This document shows positions 33,852-40,961 of a stretch of 64,000 nucleotides of DNA, one piece after another (position 1 is the stretch's first letter; every line of letters begins with the position of its first letter). The position numbers and the translations under genes were made by a program. The stretch comes from Nitrospirota bacterium (lineage in GTDB: Bacteria; Nitrospirota; UBA9217): NCBI GenBank assembly GCA_023229435.1, contig JALNZF010000003.1:1-64000 (forward strand). The letters run 5' to 3'. The notes beneath the pieces were generated by a model that was not told the DNA's origin, searched no databases, and saw nothing but the letters and a program-made list of their open reading frames with translations.

Positions 33852-35093
33852 GTGAAACAGAAATCCACTGCTGACCTCCGCCAGATTTTCAGCCTGCCCG
33901 TCATTGTCGCCGCACTTGGCTACTTCGTCGACATCTATGATCTGGTGCTCTTCAGCATTGTCCGTGTGCCGAGCCTGAAGTCCCTCGGCCTTTCCGGGCA
34001 GGAGCTCATCGACAACGGCGTATTTCTTCTCAATATGCAGATGGCGGGCATGCTTATCGGCGGCATTCTCTGGGGGGTCCTGGGCGACCGGAAAGGCCGG
34101 CTCAAGATCATGTTCGGCTCGATCTTCCTGTATTCCATCGCGAACATCGCTAACGGCTTTGCCACGTCGCTTCCGGCCTACGCCGCCCTGCGCTTCATCG
34201 CAGGCATCGGGCTGGCGGGCGAACTCGGTGCGGGCATCACCCTCGTGGCTGAGGTCCTGCACACCAGCATCCGTGGATACGGTACCATGCTCGTGGCCTC
34301 GGTGGGCGTCTCGGGCGCCATCCTCGCGAACATCATCGCCAATACGTATGACTGGCGGAATGCCTTCATCATCGGCGGAGCGCTCGGTCTCGTGCTGCTC
34401 ATTACCCGGATCAGCGTGGCCGAGTCAGGCATGTTCCGGGCCATGAACAAGAAGGCCGGAGTCAGCAGGGGAAACATGCTCGCCCTCTTCTCTGAACGGA
34501 AGCGTTTTCTCCGCTATCTCAACTCGATCCTTATCGGAGTCCCGATCTGGTTCGTCGTCGCCATCCTGATCACCTTCTCGCCGGAGTTTGCCAGGGCATT
34601 CGGAACGACCGGACCAATCTCTGCCGGGAATTCGGTCATGTTCTGCTACCTGGGGCTGGTCTTCGGCGATCTTTCAAGCGGCCTGCTGAGCCAGACCTTG
34701 CAAAGCCGGAAAAAGGTGGTCTTCCTGTTCATGCTCCTGACCATTGCCGCCATCGGCCTCTACTTCCTGCAAGGGAGCAGGAGCCCGGAATTCTTTTATG
34801 GCGTGTGCCTTGTGCTCGGATTTGCCAGTGGTTACTGGGCCATCTTCGTGACCGTTGCTGCCGAGCAGTTCGGCACGAACCTGCGCGCCACGGTCGCCAC
34901 GACCGTGCCGAACTTCGTGCGCGGGATGGTGGTCCCCATCACCCTGTTGTTCCAATTGTTCCGCCAATACCTCGGTCTGGAGGGCGGCGCCCTTGCCGTC
35001 GGAGCCATCTGCGTGGTTGTGGCCTTTTTTTCCCTTGCCTCACTGGAAGAAACGTTCCATAAAGATCTGGATTATTATGAGGAGTTCCCGTGA
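33852..35093 (+). CDS. Major facilitator superfamily transporter (metabolite:H+ symporter-like)
   Basis: 413 residues from a GTG at 33852 with ribosome site GGAGGAAC; the longer frame from 33651 only translates dispersed repeats. About 12 transmembrane helices. MFS signatures: GVLGDRKGRLKIM in loop 2-3, RFIAGIGLAGELGAGITL in helix 4. The glycine-rich helix 4 resembles sugar or organic-acid symporters of the metabolite-proton symporter group. Position after the lsrF-dehydrogenase pair suggests uptake of their substrate, but a 200-bp repeat-rich gap separates them, so co-transcription is uncertain. Confidence 0.88.
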   Translation: MKQKSTADLRQIFSLPVIVAALGYFVDIYDLVLFSIVRVPSLKSLGLSGQELIDNGVFLLNMQMAGMLIGGILWGVLGDRKGRLKIMFGSIFLYSIANIANGFATSLPAYAALRFIAGIGLAGELGAGITLVAEVLHTSIRGYGTMLVASVGVSGAILANIIANTYDWRNAFIIGGALGLVLLITRISVAESGMFRAMNKKAGVSRGNMLALFSERKRFLRYLNSILIGVPIWFVVAILITFSPEFARAFGTTGPISAGNSVMFCYLGLVFGDLSSGLLSQTLQSRKKVVFLFMLLTIAAIGLYFLQGSRSPEFFYGVCLVLGFASGYWAIFVTVAAEQFGTNLRATVATTVPNFVRGMVVPITLLFQLFRQYLGLEGGALAVGAICVVVAFFSLASLEETFHKDLDYYEEFP

Positions 35094-35117
35094 AGCGAAG
35101 GCAGAAGCAATTAATTG

Positions 35118-35225
35118 TCTCTCGCAGAGGCGCAGAGTACGCGGAGAAAGGCTAATTCCTTTGCTTTAAGACAGAGGCTGAGGCATTGCTTTATTCAGTA
35201 ATTCTTTACTCTGCGATCTCTGCGG
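35118..35225. repeat. Inverted pair of CTCGCAGAGGCGCAGAG repeats ('empty' unit)
   Basis: Left arm TCTCGCAGAGGCGCAGAGTA with CGCGGAGAAA, right arm ACTCTGCGATCTCTGCGG in inverse orientation, 54 bases apart. The same arms enclose the GxxExxR gene at 40481-40954. No gene lies between the arms here. Confidence 0.75.
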
Positions 35226-35289
35226 AAGTCCTAAGTGGCCGTTTTTCTTTTATAGGCTACTGCGAGAAACAGCCTTTCGTACATTTCTT

Positions 35290-35318
35290 TTGACACTTTC
35301 ACCCATTCCCTTTATAAT
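35290..35318 (+). promoter_or_regulatory. Full-consensus sigma-70 promoter of gpsA (start codon at about +3)
   Basis: TTGACA (35290-35295), exactly 17 bp, TATAAT (35313-35318). The ATG at 35328 is only nine bases past the -10 box, and there is no ribosome-binding run, so the mRNA is probably leaderless. Confidence 0.85.
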
Positions 35319-35327
35319 TCCTGCACT

Positions 35328-36329
35328 ATGACTGAAAAGATCGGTGTTATCGGAGCAGGGGCGTGGGGCACGGCCCTTTCCATGCTGCTTGCCGACAAAG
35401 GGCACGACGTGACCCTCTGGATGTATGAAAAAGACCTGGCCGAGGAGACAGCTCGCACGCGCGAGAACCGCGTCTATCTTCCGGGGTTTACCCTGCCCGG
35501 CTCTGTCAAAGTGACCTCTTCTCTTGAAACCGCTGTCAAGGACAAGCAGATCATTCTTTCCGTCGTCCCCTCCCACACGGTCCGTATTGTGGCAAAACAG
35601 TTCGCACCTTTTCTGACAAAGAACGTCATCATCATCAGCGCCTCCAAGGGCATCGAGATCGACACCCTCATGCCGCTCTCAGAGGTGTTCAAGGACATCC
35701 TGCCCAAAGAATTTCACGACCGGCTCTGTTTCCTTTCCGGCCCCAGCTTTGCCAAAGAGGTAGCCCAAAAGATGCCCACCGCTGTTGCCCTCGCTTCGTA
35801 CGACCCGACGGTGGGCAAGAAGGCCCAGGAGGTCTTCAGCAACGCCTACTTCCGTGTTTATACAAATCCCGATGTCCTTGGCGTGGAGATCGCGGGCGCG
35901 CTCAAAAATGTGGTGGCCATTGCAGCGGGAGTGCTTGAAGGCATGGGGTTCGGATATAACACCATGGCCGCCCTGCTCACCCGCGGGCTCGCGGAAATGG
36001 CGCGGCTCGGCGTAGCCATGGGAGGAGAGCTCCAGACCTTTTCCGGACTTGCAGGCATGGGAGATCTGGTCCTAACCTGCACGGGAGGCCTGTCGAGGAA
36101 TCGCACCCTTGGAGCGCGGCTCGGCAAGGGCGAGAAACTGGATGAGATCATGCGTGAAACAAAAACCGTTGCCGAAGGCGTCAAGACCGCCAGGGCCGCG
36201 CGGGACCTTGCGCAGAAATACGACATCGCAATGCCGATCGTAGAGGAGGTCTACCAGCTTCTGTACGAAGGCAAGGACCCGAAGCGCGCAGTGCACGATT
36301 TGATGAACCGTGAGCTCAAGGGAGAATGA
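35328..36329 (+). CDS. gpsA: Glycerol-3-phosphate dehydrogenase [NAD(P)+]
   Basis: 333 residues. Reduces dihydroxyacetone phosphate to sn-glycerol 3-phosphate for phospholipid synthesis. The N-terminal dinucleotide fold has GAGAWGTALSMLLADKGHDV; the middle has SGPSFAKEVA and the catalytic lysine region VEIAGALKNVVAIAAG; the end has GLAGMGDLVLTCTGGLSRN, all typical of bacterial GpsA. Full length. Expression seems to start from a consensus promoter a few bases upstream. Dihydroxyacetone phosphate is also the predicted product of the LsrF homologue 3 kb upstream. Confidence 0.97.
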   Translation: MTEKIGVIGAGAWGTALSMLLADKGHDVTLWMYEKDLAEETARTRENRVYLPGFTLPGSVKVTSSLETAVKDKQIILSVVPSHTVRIVAKQFAPFLTKNVIIISASKGIEIDTLMPLSEVFKDILPKEFHDRLCFLSGPSFAKEVAQKMPTAVALASYDPTVGKKAQEVFSNAYFRVYTNPDVLGVEIAGALKNVVAIAAGVLEGMGFGYNTMAALLTRGLAEMARLGVAMGGELQTFSGLAGMGDLVLTCTGGLSRNRTLGARLGKGEKLDEIMRETKTVAEGVKTARAARDLAQKYDIAMPIVEEVYQLLYEGKDPKRAVHDLMNRELKGE

Positions 36330-36477
36330 TCGATTTCGGAATGCTGATCATTCGACTGACGCTCATGATGGTGAGCAGATGTCGAACCATTTCGGATTGC
36401 GGAGTGATAGGCGTTCAAGTAAATACATTTCAGCCTTCAGTCTTCAGCCTAAATACCTATGTAGGTACAAAGGATAT

Positions 36478-37236
36478 ATGAACAAATCAGATATCTCTAA
36501 ACTTCTCCAGGGCGTCCAATCCGGCAAGATCGATGTCAAGACCGCGCTCGACCGGCTCAGGCACATGCCGTTCGAAGACGTGTCATACGCCCACATCGAC
36601 CATCATCGCCAGTTGCGTCATGGCATGCCCGAGGTCATTTACTGTGAGGGAAAAACTCTGGAGCAGGTCATTGGCATCACCAGACGCATGTTGAAAGTTG
36701 GTAGCGACATTCTTGCCACCCGCGCATCGGAAACAGTATATAAGGCAGTCAAAAAACTCGATCGCCGCGCGCTCTATCACAAAGCTTCACGAGCCATCGT
36801 GATACAGGATAAGAAGAAGGCGCTGACCAAAGGTATTGTGCTGGTCCTGACCGCCGGGACTTCGGATATCCCCGTGGCCGAGGAAGCCGCAGTGACCGCG
36901 GGGATGCTCGGCAGCACCGTGCAGACCGTGTACGACGTTGGAGTAGCAGGGATTCACCGCATCCTGAGCAAGCGGGAAACACTCGACTCCGCCAGGGTGA
37001 TCGTTGTGGTAGCCGGCATGGACGGCGCGCTCCCGTCGGTCGTGGGCGGGCTTGTGGACAAGCCCGTGATCGCCGTTCCCACAAGCGTCGGCTACGGCGC
37101 GGGGTTCCAGGGACTGGCCCCCCTCCTGACCATGCTCAACTCCTGCGCAGCGGGCATCGCGGTCATGAACATCGACAACGGCTTCGGAGCGGGCGTGCTG
37201 GCGCACAGGATCAATCTGTTGGGTGAAAAATCCTAG
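36478..37236 (+). CDS. larB: Nickel-pincer cofactor biosynthesis protein LarB (pyridinium-3,5-biscarboxylate synthase)
   Basis: 252 residues from the ATG at 36478 (ribosome site AAAGGA); the frame upstream of it translates repeat-like sequence. LarB carboxylates nicotinic acid adenine dinucleotide, the first step to the lactate-racemase nickel cofactor. Its PurE-like second half is clear: VLTAGTSDIPVAEEAAVTAG and VVVAGMDGALPSVVGGLV, then VGYGAGFQGLAPLLTML. larC lies 2.1 kb downstream, separated by a toxin-antitoxin and repeat insertion. larE and larA are not in the window. Confidence 0.94.
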   Translation: MNKSDISKLLQGVQSGKIDVKTALDRLRHMPFEDVSYAHIDHHRQLRHGMPEVIYCEGKTLEQVIGITRRMLKVGSDILATRASETVYKAVKKLDRRALYHKASRAIVIQDKKKALTKGIVLVLTAGTSDIPVAEEAAVTAGMLGSTVQTVYDVGVAGIHRILSKRETLDSARVIVVVAGMDGALPSVVGGLVDKPVIAVPTSVGYGAGFQGLAPLLTMLNSCAAGIAVMNIDNGFGAGVLAHRINLLGEKS

Positions 37237-37251
37237 TGTAGCGCTCTTTAT

Positions 37252-37286
37252 TCCTCCCCTTTCAAGGGGGAGGTTAGGAGGGGGAT
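37252..37286. repeat. CTCCCCTTTCAAGGGGGAGG dispersed repeat
   Basis: Perfect-looking CTCCCC/GGGGAG palindrome followed by TTAGGAGGGGG, a repeat type common between genes. It directly follows larB. Confidence 0.75.
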
Positions 37287-37295
37287 GGGTAGCAT

Positions 37296-37414
37296 GTAGG
37301 ACAGGTAGAGCAGAGCGAAACCCAACGACTTTGACGATGATCCAACCTATCAGACTTTGAGTGTTAGCAGTGCTGAGACAGCCGTTGGGTATCATTTCGT
37401 TCTACCCAACCTAC
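37296..37414. repeat. 119-bp inverted-repeat element (MITE-like), copy 1
   Basis: Arms of about 31 bp: GTAGGACAGGTAGAGC with GAAACCCAAC, and their inverse GTTGGG...TCTACCCAACCTAC. The centre holds TTAGCAG-TGCTGAGACA. A second copy of exactly the same length lies at 38301-38419, with about 80% identity by eye. Confidence 0.9.
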
Positions 37415-37436
37415 GACTATCAGAAAAGTTGATGAC

Positions 37437-37526
37437 ATGCTGATTCTCACACAAATAAAACCTTTCGGCAACGGCTTAGCCGGAAAGGTTGAGACCGCGA
37501 TAAGGCGGAATAAAGTAACGCGATGA
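37437..37526 (+). pseudogene. Remnant of a small toxin-like gene
   Basis: 29-codon reading whose stop overlaps the next ATG (CGATGA). The peptide ends AGKVETAIRRNKVTR. The arrangement of a short ORF overlapping a HigA-like antitoxin start suggests the 3' end of a HigB-type toxin, but the body of the gene is missing. Weak evidence. Confidence 0.3.
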
Positions 37527-37669
37527 AGAAAACCAATTTTGACCGATATCTGCATGAGCAACTGAAGGATCCGGCGTTCGCTGCCCGATTTGAGCGCGCG
37601 GGCGTTGCGGACACCCCGGCGGTAAAGACCGATTGCATTCTAAGCGGTTCTTTGTTAAAGTTATCTTAG
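37523..37669 (+). pseudogene. Truncated HTH antitoxin (HigA-like)
   Basis: 48-codon ORF starting MKKTNFDRYLHEQLKDPAFA and ARFERAG, the typical beginning of XRE-family antitoxins that follow HigB toxins. The helix-turn-helix part is gone: after about residue 27 the reading departs from the family and stops. A decayed toxin-antitoxin remnant. Confidence 0.6.
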
Positions 37670-37694
37670 TTATTCCTTCCCGTGGAGGTGCCAA

Positions 37695-37916
37695 ATGAAA
37701 TTCACACGAATAACCGTAAACTCCGAGGTTTTTTTCGGGAAACCCTGCATACGGGGGCTTCGGTTCCCGGTATCCCGCATTCTCGGCATGTTGTCAGCGG
37801 GCGAGACAAAGGAATCCATCCTTAAGTCATATCCCTATCTCGAGTCTCAGGACATTGATGAGGCGCTGGCCTATGCAGCGGCATTCGCTGATGAGGAGAT
37901 CATGGAGTTTGCATGA
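37695..37916 (+). CDS. DUF433-family antitoxin
   Basis: 73 residues with ribosome site GTGGAGG. The DUF433 helix-turn-helix-like fold is shown by GKPCIRGLRFPVSRILGML and the ending YPYLESQDIDEALAYAAAFA. DUF433 proteins pair with DUF5615 PIN-like toxins, exactly the product of the next gene, which overlaps by four bases. The pair should form an autoregulated type II toxin-antitoxin module. Confidence 0.88.
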   Translation: MKFTRITVNSEVFFGKPCIRGLRFPVSRILGMLSAGETKESILKSYPYLESQDIDEALAYAAAFADEEIMEFA

Positions 37917-38365
37917 AGTTCCTCGTTGACATGCCTCTTTCGCCGCTGCTCGCGGTCTGGCACCGTGAGAATAGTCACGACGCTGACCATGTTTCCTCCG
38001 TCGGTTTGCACAAGGCCAAAGACCACCATATTATCGAAGCCGCAAGGCAGCAAAATAGGATCATCATCACCGCCGATCTTGATTTCCCCCAATTACTTGC
38101 TATAAGCCGCGCAGCGGACCCCGGAGTAATACTGTTCCGGGGAGGGAATTACAGCGACGAACAGATGCTTCAGCTGCTAAAGCGAGTTCTCGAAAACTAC
38201 CCCGAGAATAAATTAGAGCATGCTATTACGGTGGTGGACAAGGTGAGGATACGACACTGCCCGCTGCCGATTGAATCGCCAATATTTTCTGCAGCAGTTC
38301 GTAGGTCGGGTAGAGCAGAACGAAACCCGACATCTTTTACGATAATCCAGCCGATCAGATTGTGA
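37913..38365 (+). CDS. DUF5615 PIN-like toxin with repeat-encoded C-terminal tail
   Basis: 150 residues. The PIN-like fold shows FLVDMPLSPLLAVW, then GLHKAKDHHIIEAAR, IIITADLDFPQLL and PGVILFRGG; the acidic residues (Asp6 and the TADLDF pair) would bind the metal that cuts RNA. Normal members end around residue 125. The last part (VRRSGRAERNPTSFTIIQPI) is a translation of the 119-bp element that begins at 38301, so the original stop was lost or the repeat landed at the gene end. The catalytic core is intact. Confidence 0.85.
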   Translation: MKFLVDMPLSPLLAVWHRENSHDADHVSSVGLHKAKDHHIIEAARQQNRIIITADLDFPQLLAISRAADPGVILFRGGNYSDEQMLQLLKRVLENYPENKLEHAITVVDKVRIRHCPLPIESPIFSAAVRRSGRAERNPTSFTIIQPIRL

Positions 38366-38419
38366 GTATTAGCAGGGCTGAGACAGGCGTTGGGTTTCAC
38401 TTCGTTCTACCCAACCTAC
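38301..38419. repeat. 119-bp inverted-repeat element (MITE-like), copy 2
   Basis: Arms GTAGGTCGGGTAGAGCAGAA and, inverted, TTCGTTCTACCCAACCTAC. Same length and order as copy 1 (37296). Its first 65 bases are read as the tail of the PIN-like toxin. Confidence 0.9.
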
Positions 38420-38495
38420 CACTGTCAAACCTATAATCGTTGATTGTTTTGGTTTTCAATGCTATGATTAATTGCAACGAATCATAGGAGGCATT

Positions 38496-38789
38496 ATGCG
38501 CCGAAGCGAAATAGTAGGTTTACTCAGATCCCGTTTGCAAATGATCCATGCGACCTTCGGGGTCAAAGACCTGATGCTGTTCGGGTCTGCGGCACGAGAT
38601 GAGATCAGTCCTGAAAGCGATGTGGATGTCCTCGTAGAGTTCGAACAGCAGCCGGACTTCGACCGTTTCATGGACCTGAAGTTCTTTCTTGAAGATCTAT
38701 TGAAAGTAAAAGTGGATCTTGTCACCCGTGCTGCCTTGAAACCGCGCATGCGTCCAATGATCGAGAAAGAGTTGATTCATGTCGCGTGA
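38496..38789 (+). CDS. mntA: MNT-domain nucleotidyltransferase antitoxin (MntA)
   Basis: 97 residues from the ATG at 38496 (ribosome site ATAGGAGG). Minimal nucleotidyltransferase with the active-site signature GSAARDEISPESDVDVLVEF (GSx10DxD). MntA adds AMP groups to the HepT toxin and neutralises it. The next gene encodes that toxin and overlaps by 11 bases. Confidence 0.92.
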   Translation: MRRSEIVGLLRSRLQMIHATFGVKDLMLFGSAARDEISPESDVDVLVEFEQQPDFDRFMDLKFFLEDLLKVKVDLVTRAALKPRMRPMIEKELIHVA

Positions 38790-39132
38790 TTGGACATTTT
38801 ATCTTGACGACATCCTGGAGAGCTGCCGTAAGATCCTCCGTTATACCAAAGAGGTGTCGTTCGAACAGTTCAAGCAGGATGACAAAACCTATGACGCTGT
38901 CGTGCGCAATCTGGAAATAATCGGGGAGGCCGCAAAGAATATCCCGGAAACGATCCGGGTGAAGATGCCCGGTATAGAATGGAAAAAGACCGCAGGTTTA
39001 CGCGATGTCATTGCCCATGCATATTTCGGAATTGATGACGCCATCCTATGGGATGTAGTGCAGCATAAAGTACCGGAACTAATACAAGCGATCGAATTGT
39101 TTTATAAAAATATGCCTAAACGGGATGCTTAG
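38779..39132 (+). CDS. hepT: HepT-like toxin
   Basis: 117 residues, all helical, with the RX4HXY motif in RDVIAHAYF and the preceding block AVVRNLEIIGEAAKNIP. HepT is an RNase whose tyrosine in this motif is the AMPylation target of MntA. Together with the upstream gene it forms a complete type VII toxin-antitoxin module. Full length. Confidence 0.92.
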   Translation: MSRDWTFYLDDILESCRKILRYTKEVSFEQFKQDDKTYDAVVRNLEIIGEAAKNIPETIRVKMPGIEWKKTAGLRDVIAHAYFGIDDAILWDVVQHKVPELIQAIELFYKNMPKRDA

Positions 39133-39323
39133 TCCCGTCTTTACCTACCCGCATAGTTGGTTTCCATCGATCCAGTTTTGAGCATACAACCTATGCGTAT
39201 TTCAGCCGGTAATTCTCAATAGTCTCGATTTGTACTTTGCAGAGGTTAGCATTAAAGTTCAAGCACCTAATGAATGCAAGCTTTCGGATCGAAATATGCT
39301 ATTGATGTTATCCAAATAAAACC

Positions 39324-40529
39324 ATGACCCTCGCCTACTTCGACTGCTTTTCCGGTATATCCGGCGACATGACCCTCGGCGCGCTTGTGGATGCGGGCGT
39401 CTCGATCGACGTTCTTCGCGCTGAGCTGGCCAAGCTCAACCTTCCCGGCTACGAACTCAAGGCCGAGAAGGTCAAGCGTTCAGGAATCGCCGCTACCAAA
39501 GTCCATGTCATCATCGACCAGAAGGACCAGAAATCGCGCCACCTGTCCGACATTTTGAGCATCATCGAGAAATCCACACTTTCTTCAACAGTGAAGGAAA
39601 AAAGCAGCCGCGTATTCACGCGACTGGCAGAAGCAGAAGCAAAGGTGCACGGCACAACGCCCGACATGATCCACTTCCATGAGGTCGGCGCCGTGGACTC
39701 CATCGTGGACAATGTCGGGGCCGTAATCGGCCTGGAACTGCTGGGTGTCACGCGGATCATGGCATCAGCGGTCAATGTCGGATCAGGCATGGTCAAAACC
39801 GCCCACGGCATGCTTCCCATCCCTGCCCCGGCGACGGCAGAGCTTCTTACCAACATTCCCTTTTATCAATCGTCTACCCAATTCGAGCTTACCACACCGA
39901 CCGGCGCGGTCATCATCAGCACGCTCGGATCTTCCTTCGGTCCGATGCCGCCGATGAAGATCGAGCGGGTCGCCTACGGCGCTGGTGACAAGGATTTCCC
40001 GGGACAGCCGAATGTCTTGCGGCTCATGATCGGGGAACCAGTTGCCGGGTACGACGAGGACACGTCCATCGTCATCGAAACGAATATTGACGACATGAAT
40101 CCGCAGGTCTATGATTACCTCATCGAGAAGCTCATGCAGCAGGGAGCGCATGACGTATACCTCACGCCAATCATTATGAAAAAGGGCAGACCCGCGATCC
40201 TGCTCTCGGTGCTTACCGACAAAACAAAGAGTGATGTCGTGCTCGATACGATCTTCCGGGAAACTACCAGCATCGGCGTCCGCATCCAGGAGGTGGGGCG
40301 TAAGAAGCTCACGCGGGAGATACAGATCGTTGATACAATGTATGGTAAAGTCAGGATTAAGATAAGCCGGCGGGATAATGAAGTGCTTACAGCAACCCCG
40401 GAGTATGAGGACTGCAGAAAGCTCGCGGAGGAGCGACAGATACCTTTAAAACAAGTCATGGAAGAGGCGAAAAACCTGTTTTCTCGCAGAGGCGCAGAGC
40501 ACGCAGAGAAAAGTAATGATAGAAAATGA
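39324..40529 (+). CDS. larC: Nickel-pincer cofactor biosynthesis protein LarC (nickel insertion)
   Basis: 401 residues. LarC inserts nickel into the pyridinium-bisthiocarboxylate mononucleotide. Family landmarks: YFDCFSGISGDMTLGAL at the start, HFHEVGAVDSIVDNVG, the block PTGAVIISTLGSSFGPMP and the C-terminal CTP-binding half (ETNIDDMNPQVYDYLIEKL). Unlike the classic Lactobacillus gene, which needs a programmed frameshift, LarC is one continuous frame here. The last residues SRRGAEHAEKSNDRK translate the inverted repeat at 40481, so the repeat has replaced the natural 3' end. Confidence 0.95.
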   Translation: MTLAYFDCFSGISGDMTLGALVDAGVSIDVLRAELAKLNLPGYELKAEKVKRSGIAATKVHVIIDQKDQKSRHLSDILSIIEKSTLSSTVKEKSSRVFTRLAEAEAKVHGTTPDMIHFHEVGAVDSIVDNVGAVIGLELLGVTRIMASAVNVGSGMVKTAHGMLPIPAPATAELLTNIPFYQSSTQFELTTPTGAVIISTLGSSFGPMPPMKIERVAYGAGDKDFPGQPNVLRLMIGEPVAGYDEDTSIVIETNIDDMNPQVYDYLIEKLMQQGAHDVYLTPIIMKKGRPAILLSVLTDKTKSDVVLDTIFRETTSIGVRIQEVGRKKLTREIQIVDTMYGKVRIKISRRDNEVLTATPEYEDCRKLAEERQIPLKQVMEEAKNLFSRRGAEHAEKSNDRK

Positions 40530-40954
40530 TATAACAGGTAATATTATAGACTGCTGCATCAAAATTCATAGAACATTAGGACCTGGACTCCTGGAATCGG
40601 TTTATGAGGAAGTGCTGGCGTACGAATTAAAGAAAAAAGGACTCCTTTGTGAGAGGCAAGTTGGGATTCCAGTCAGTTATGACGAACTCACTATGGACCT
40701 TGGTTTCCGTGCTGATATCATAGTAGAAGGCAAGGTTATTATAGAACTGAAATCTATCGAATCTATTCTCCCTGTTCACAAGAAACAGCTTCTGACCTAT
40801 TTGAAATTATCACAAAAGAAAGTAGGCCTGTTAATTAACTTTAACGAAGAACTGATCAAAAATGGAATCACAAGAATTGCGAATGGTATTTAACCCCTGA
40901 CCATTTGAATCTTATCCGTTTTTAACTCTGCGCGCTCTGCGCCTCTGCGAGAGA
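40481..40954. mobile_element. Inverted-repeat unit enclosing a GxxExxR gene (474 bp)
   Basis: Left arm CTCGCAGAGGCGCAGAGCAC with GCAGAG (40483 on) and right arm its inverse (40925-40951), 26 of 27 bases matching. One gene lies inside. The left arm supplies the end of larC, and the right arm ends 8 bases before nadE. The unit resembles a very small transposable or REP-associated element, but no transposase is known for it. Confidence 0.55.
40516..40893 (+). CDS. GxxExxR protein (PD-(D/E)XK nuclease-fold family)
   Basis: 125 residues. Family signature GPGLLESVYEEVLAYELKKK (GxxExxR region), followed by LGFRADIIVEGKVIIELKS, in which Asp, Glu and Lys form a PD-(D/E)XK-like site, and KQLLTYLKLSQKKVGLLINF. 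The family is widespread in environmental genomes, function unknown. The start lies inside the left repeat arm and overlaps the end of larC by 14 bases. Lower G+C than its neighbours. Flanking by inverted repeats suggests it moves with them or acts on them. Confidence 0.88.
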   Translation: MIENDITGNIIDCCIKIHRTLGPGLLESVYEEVLAYELKKKGLLCERQVGIPVSYDELTMDLGFRADIIVEGKVIIELKSIESILPVHKKQLLTYLKLSQKKVGLLINFNEELIKNGITRIANGI

Positions 40955-40961
40955 CAAAAAA

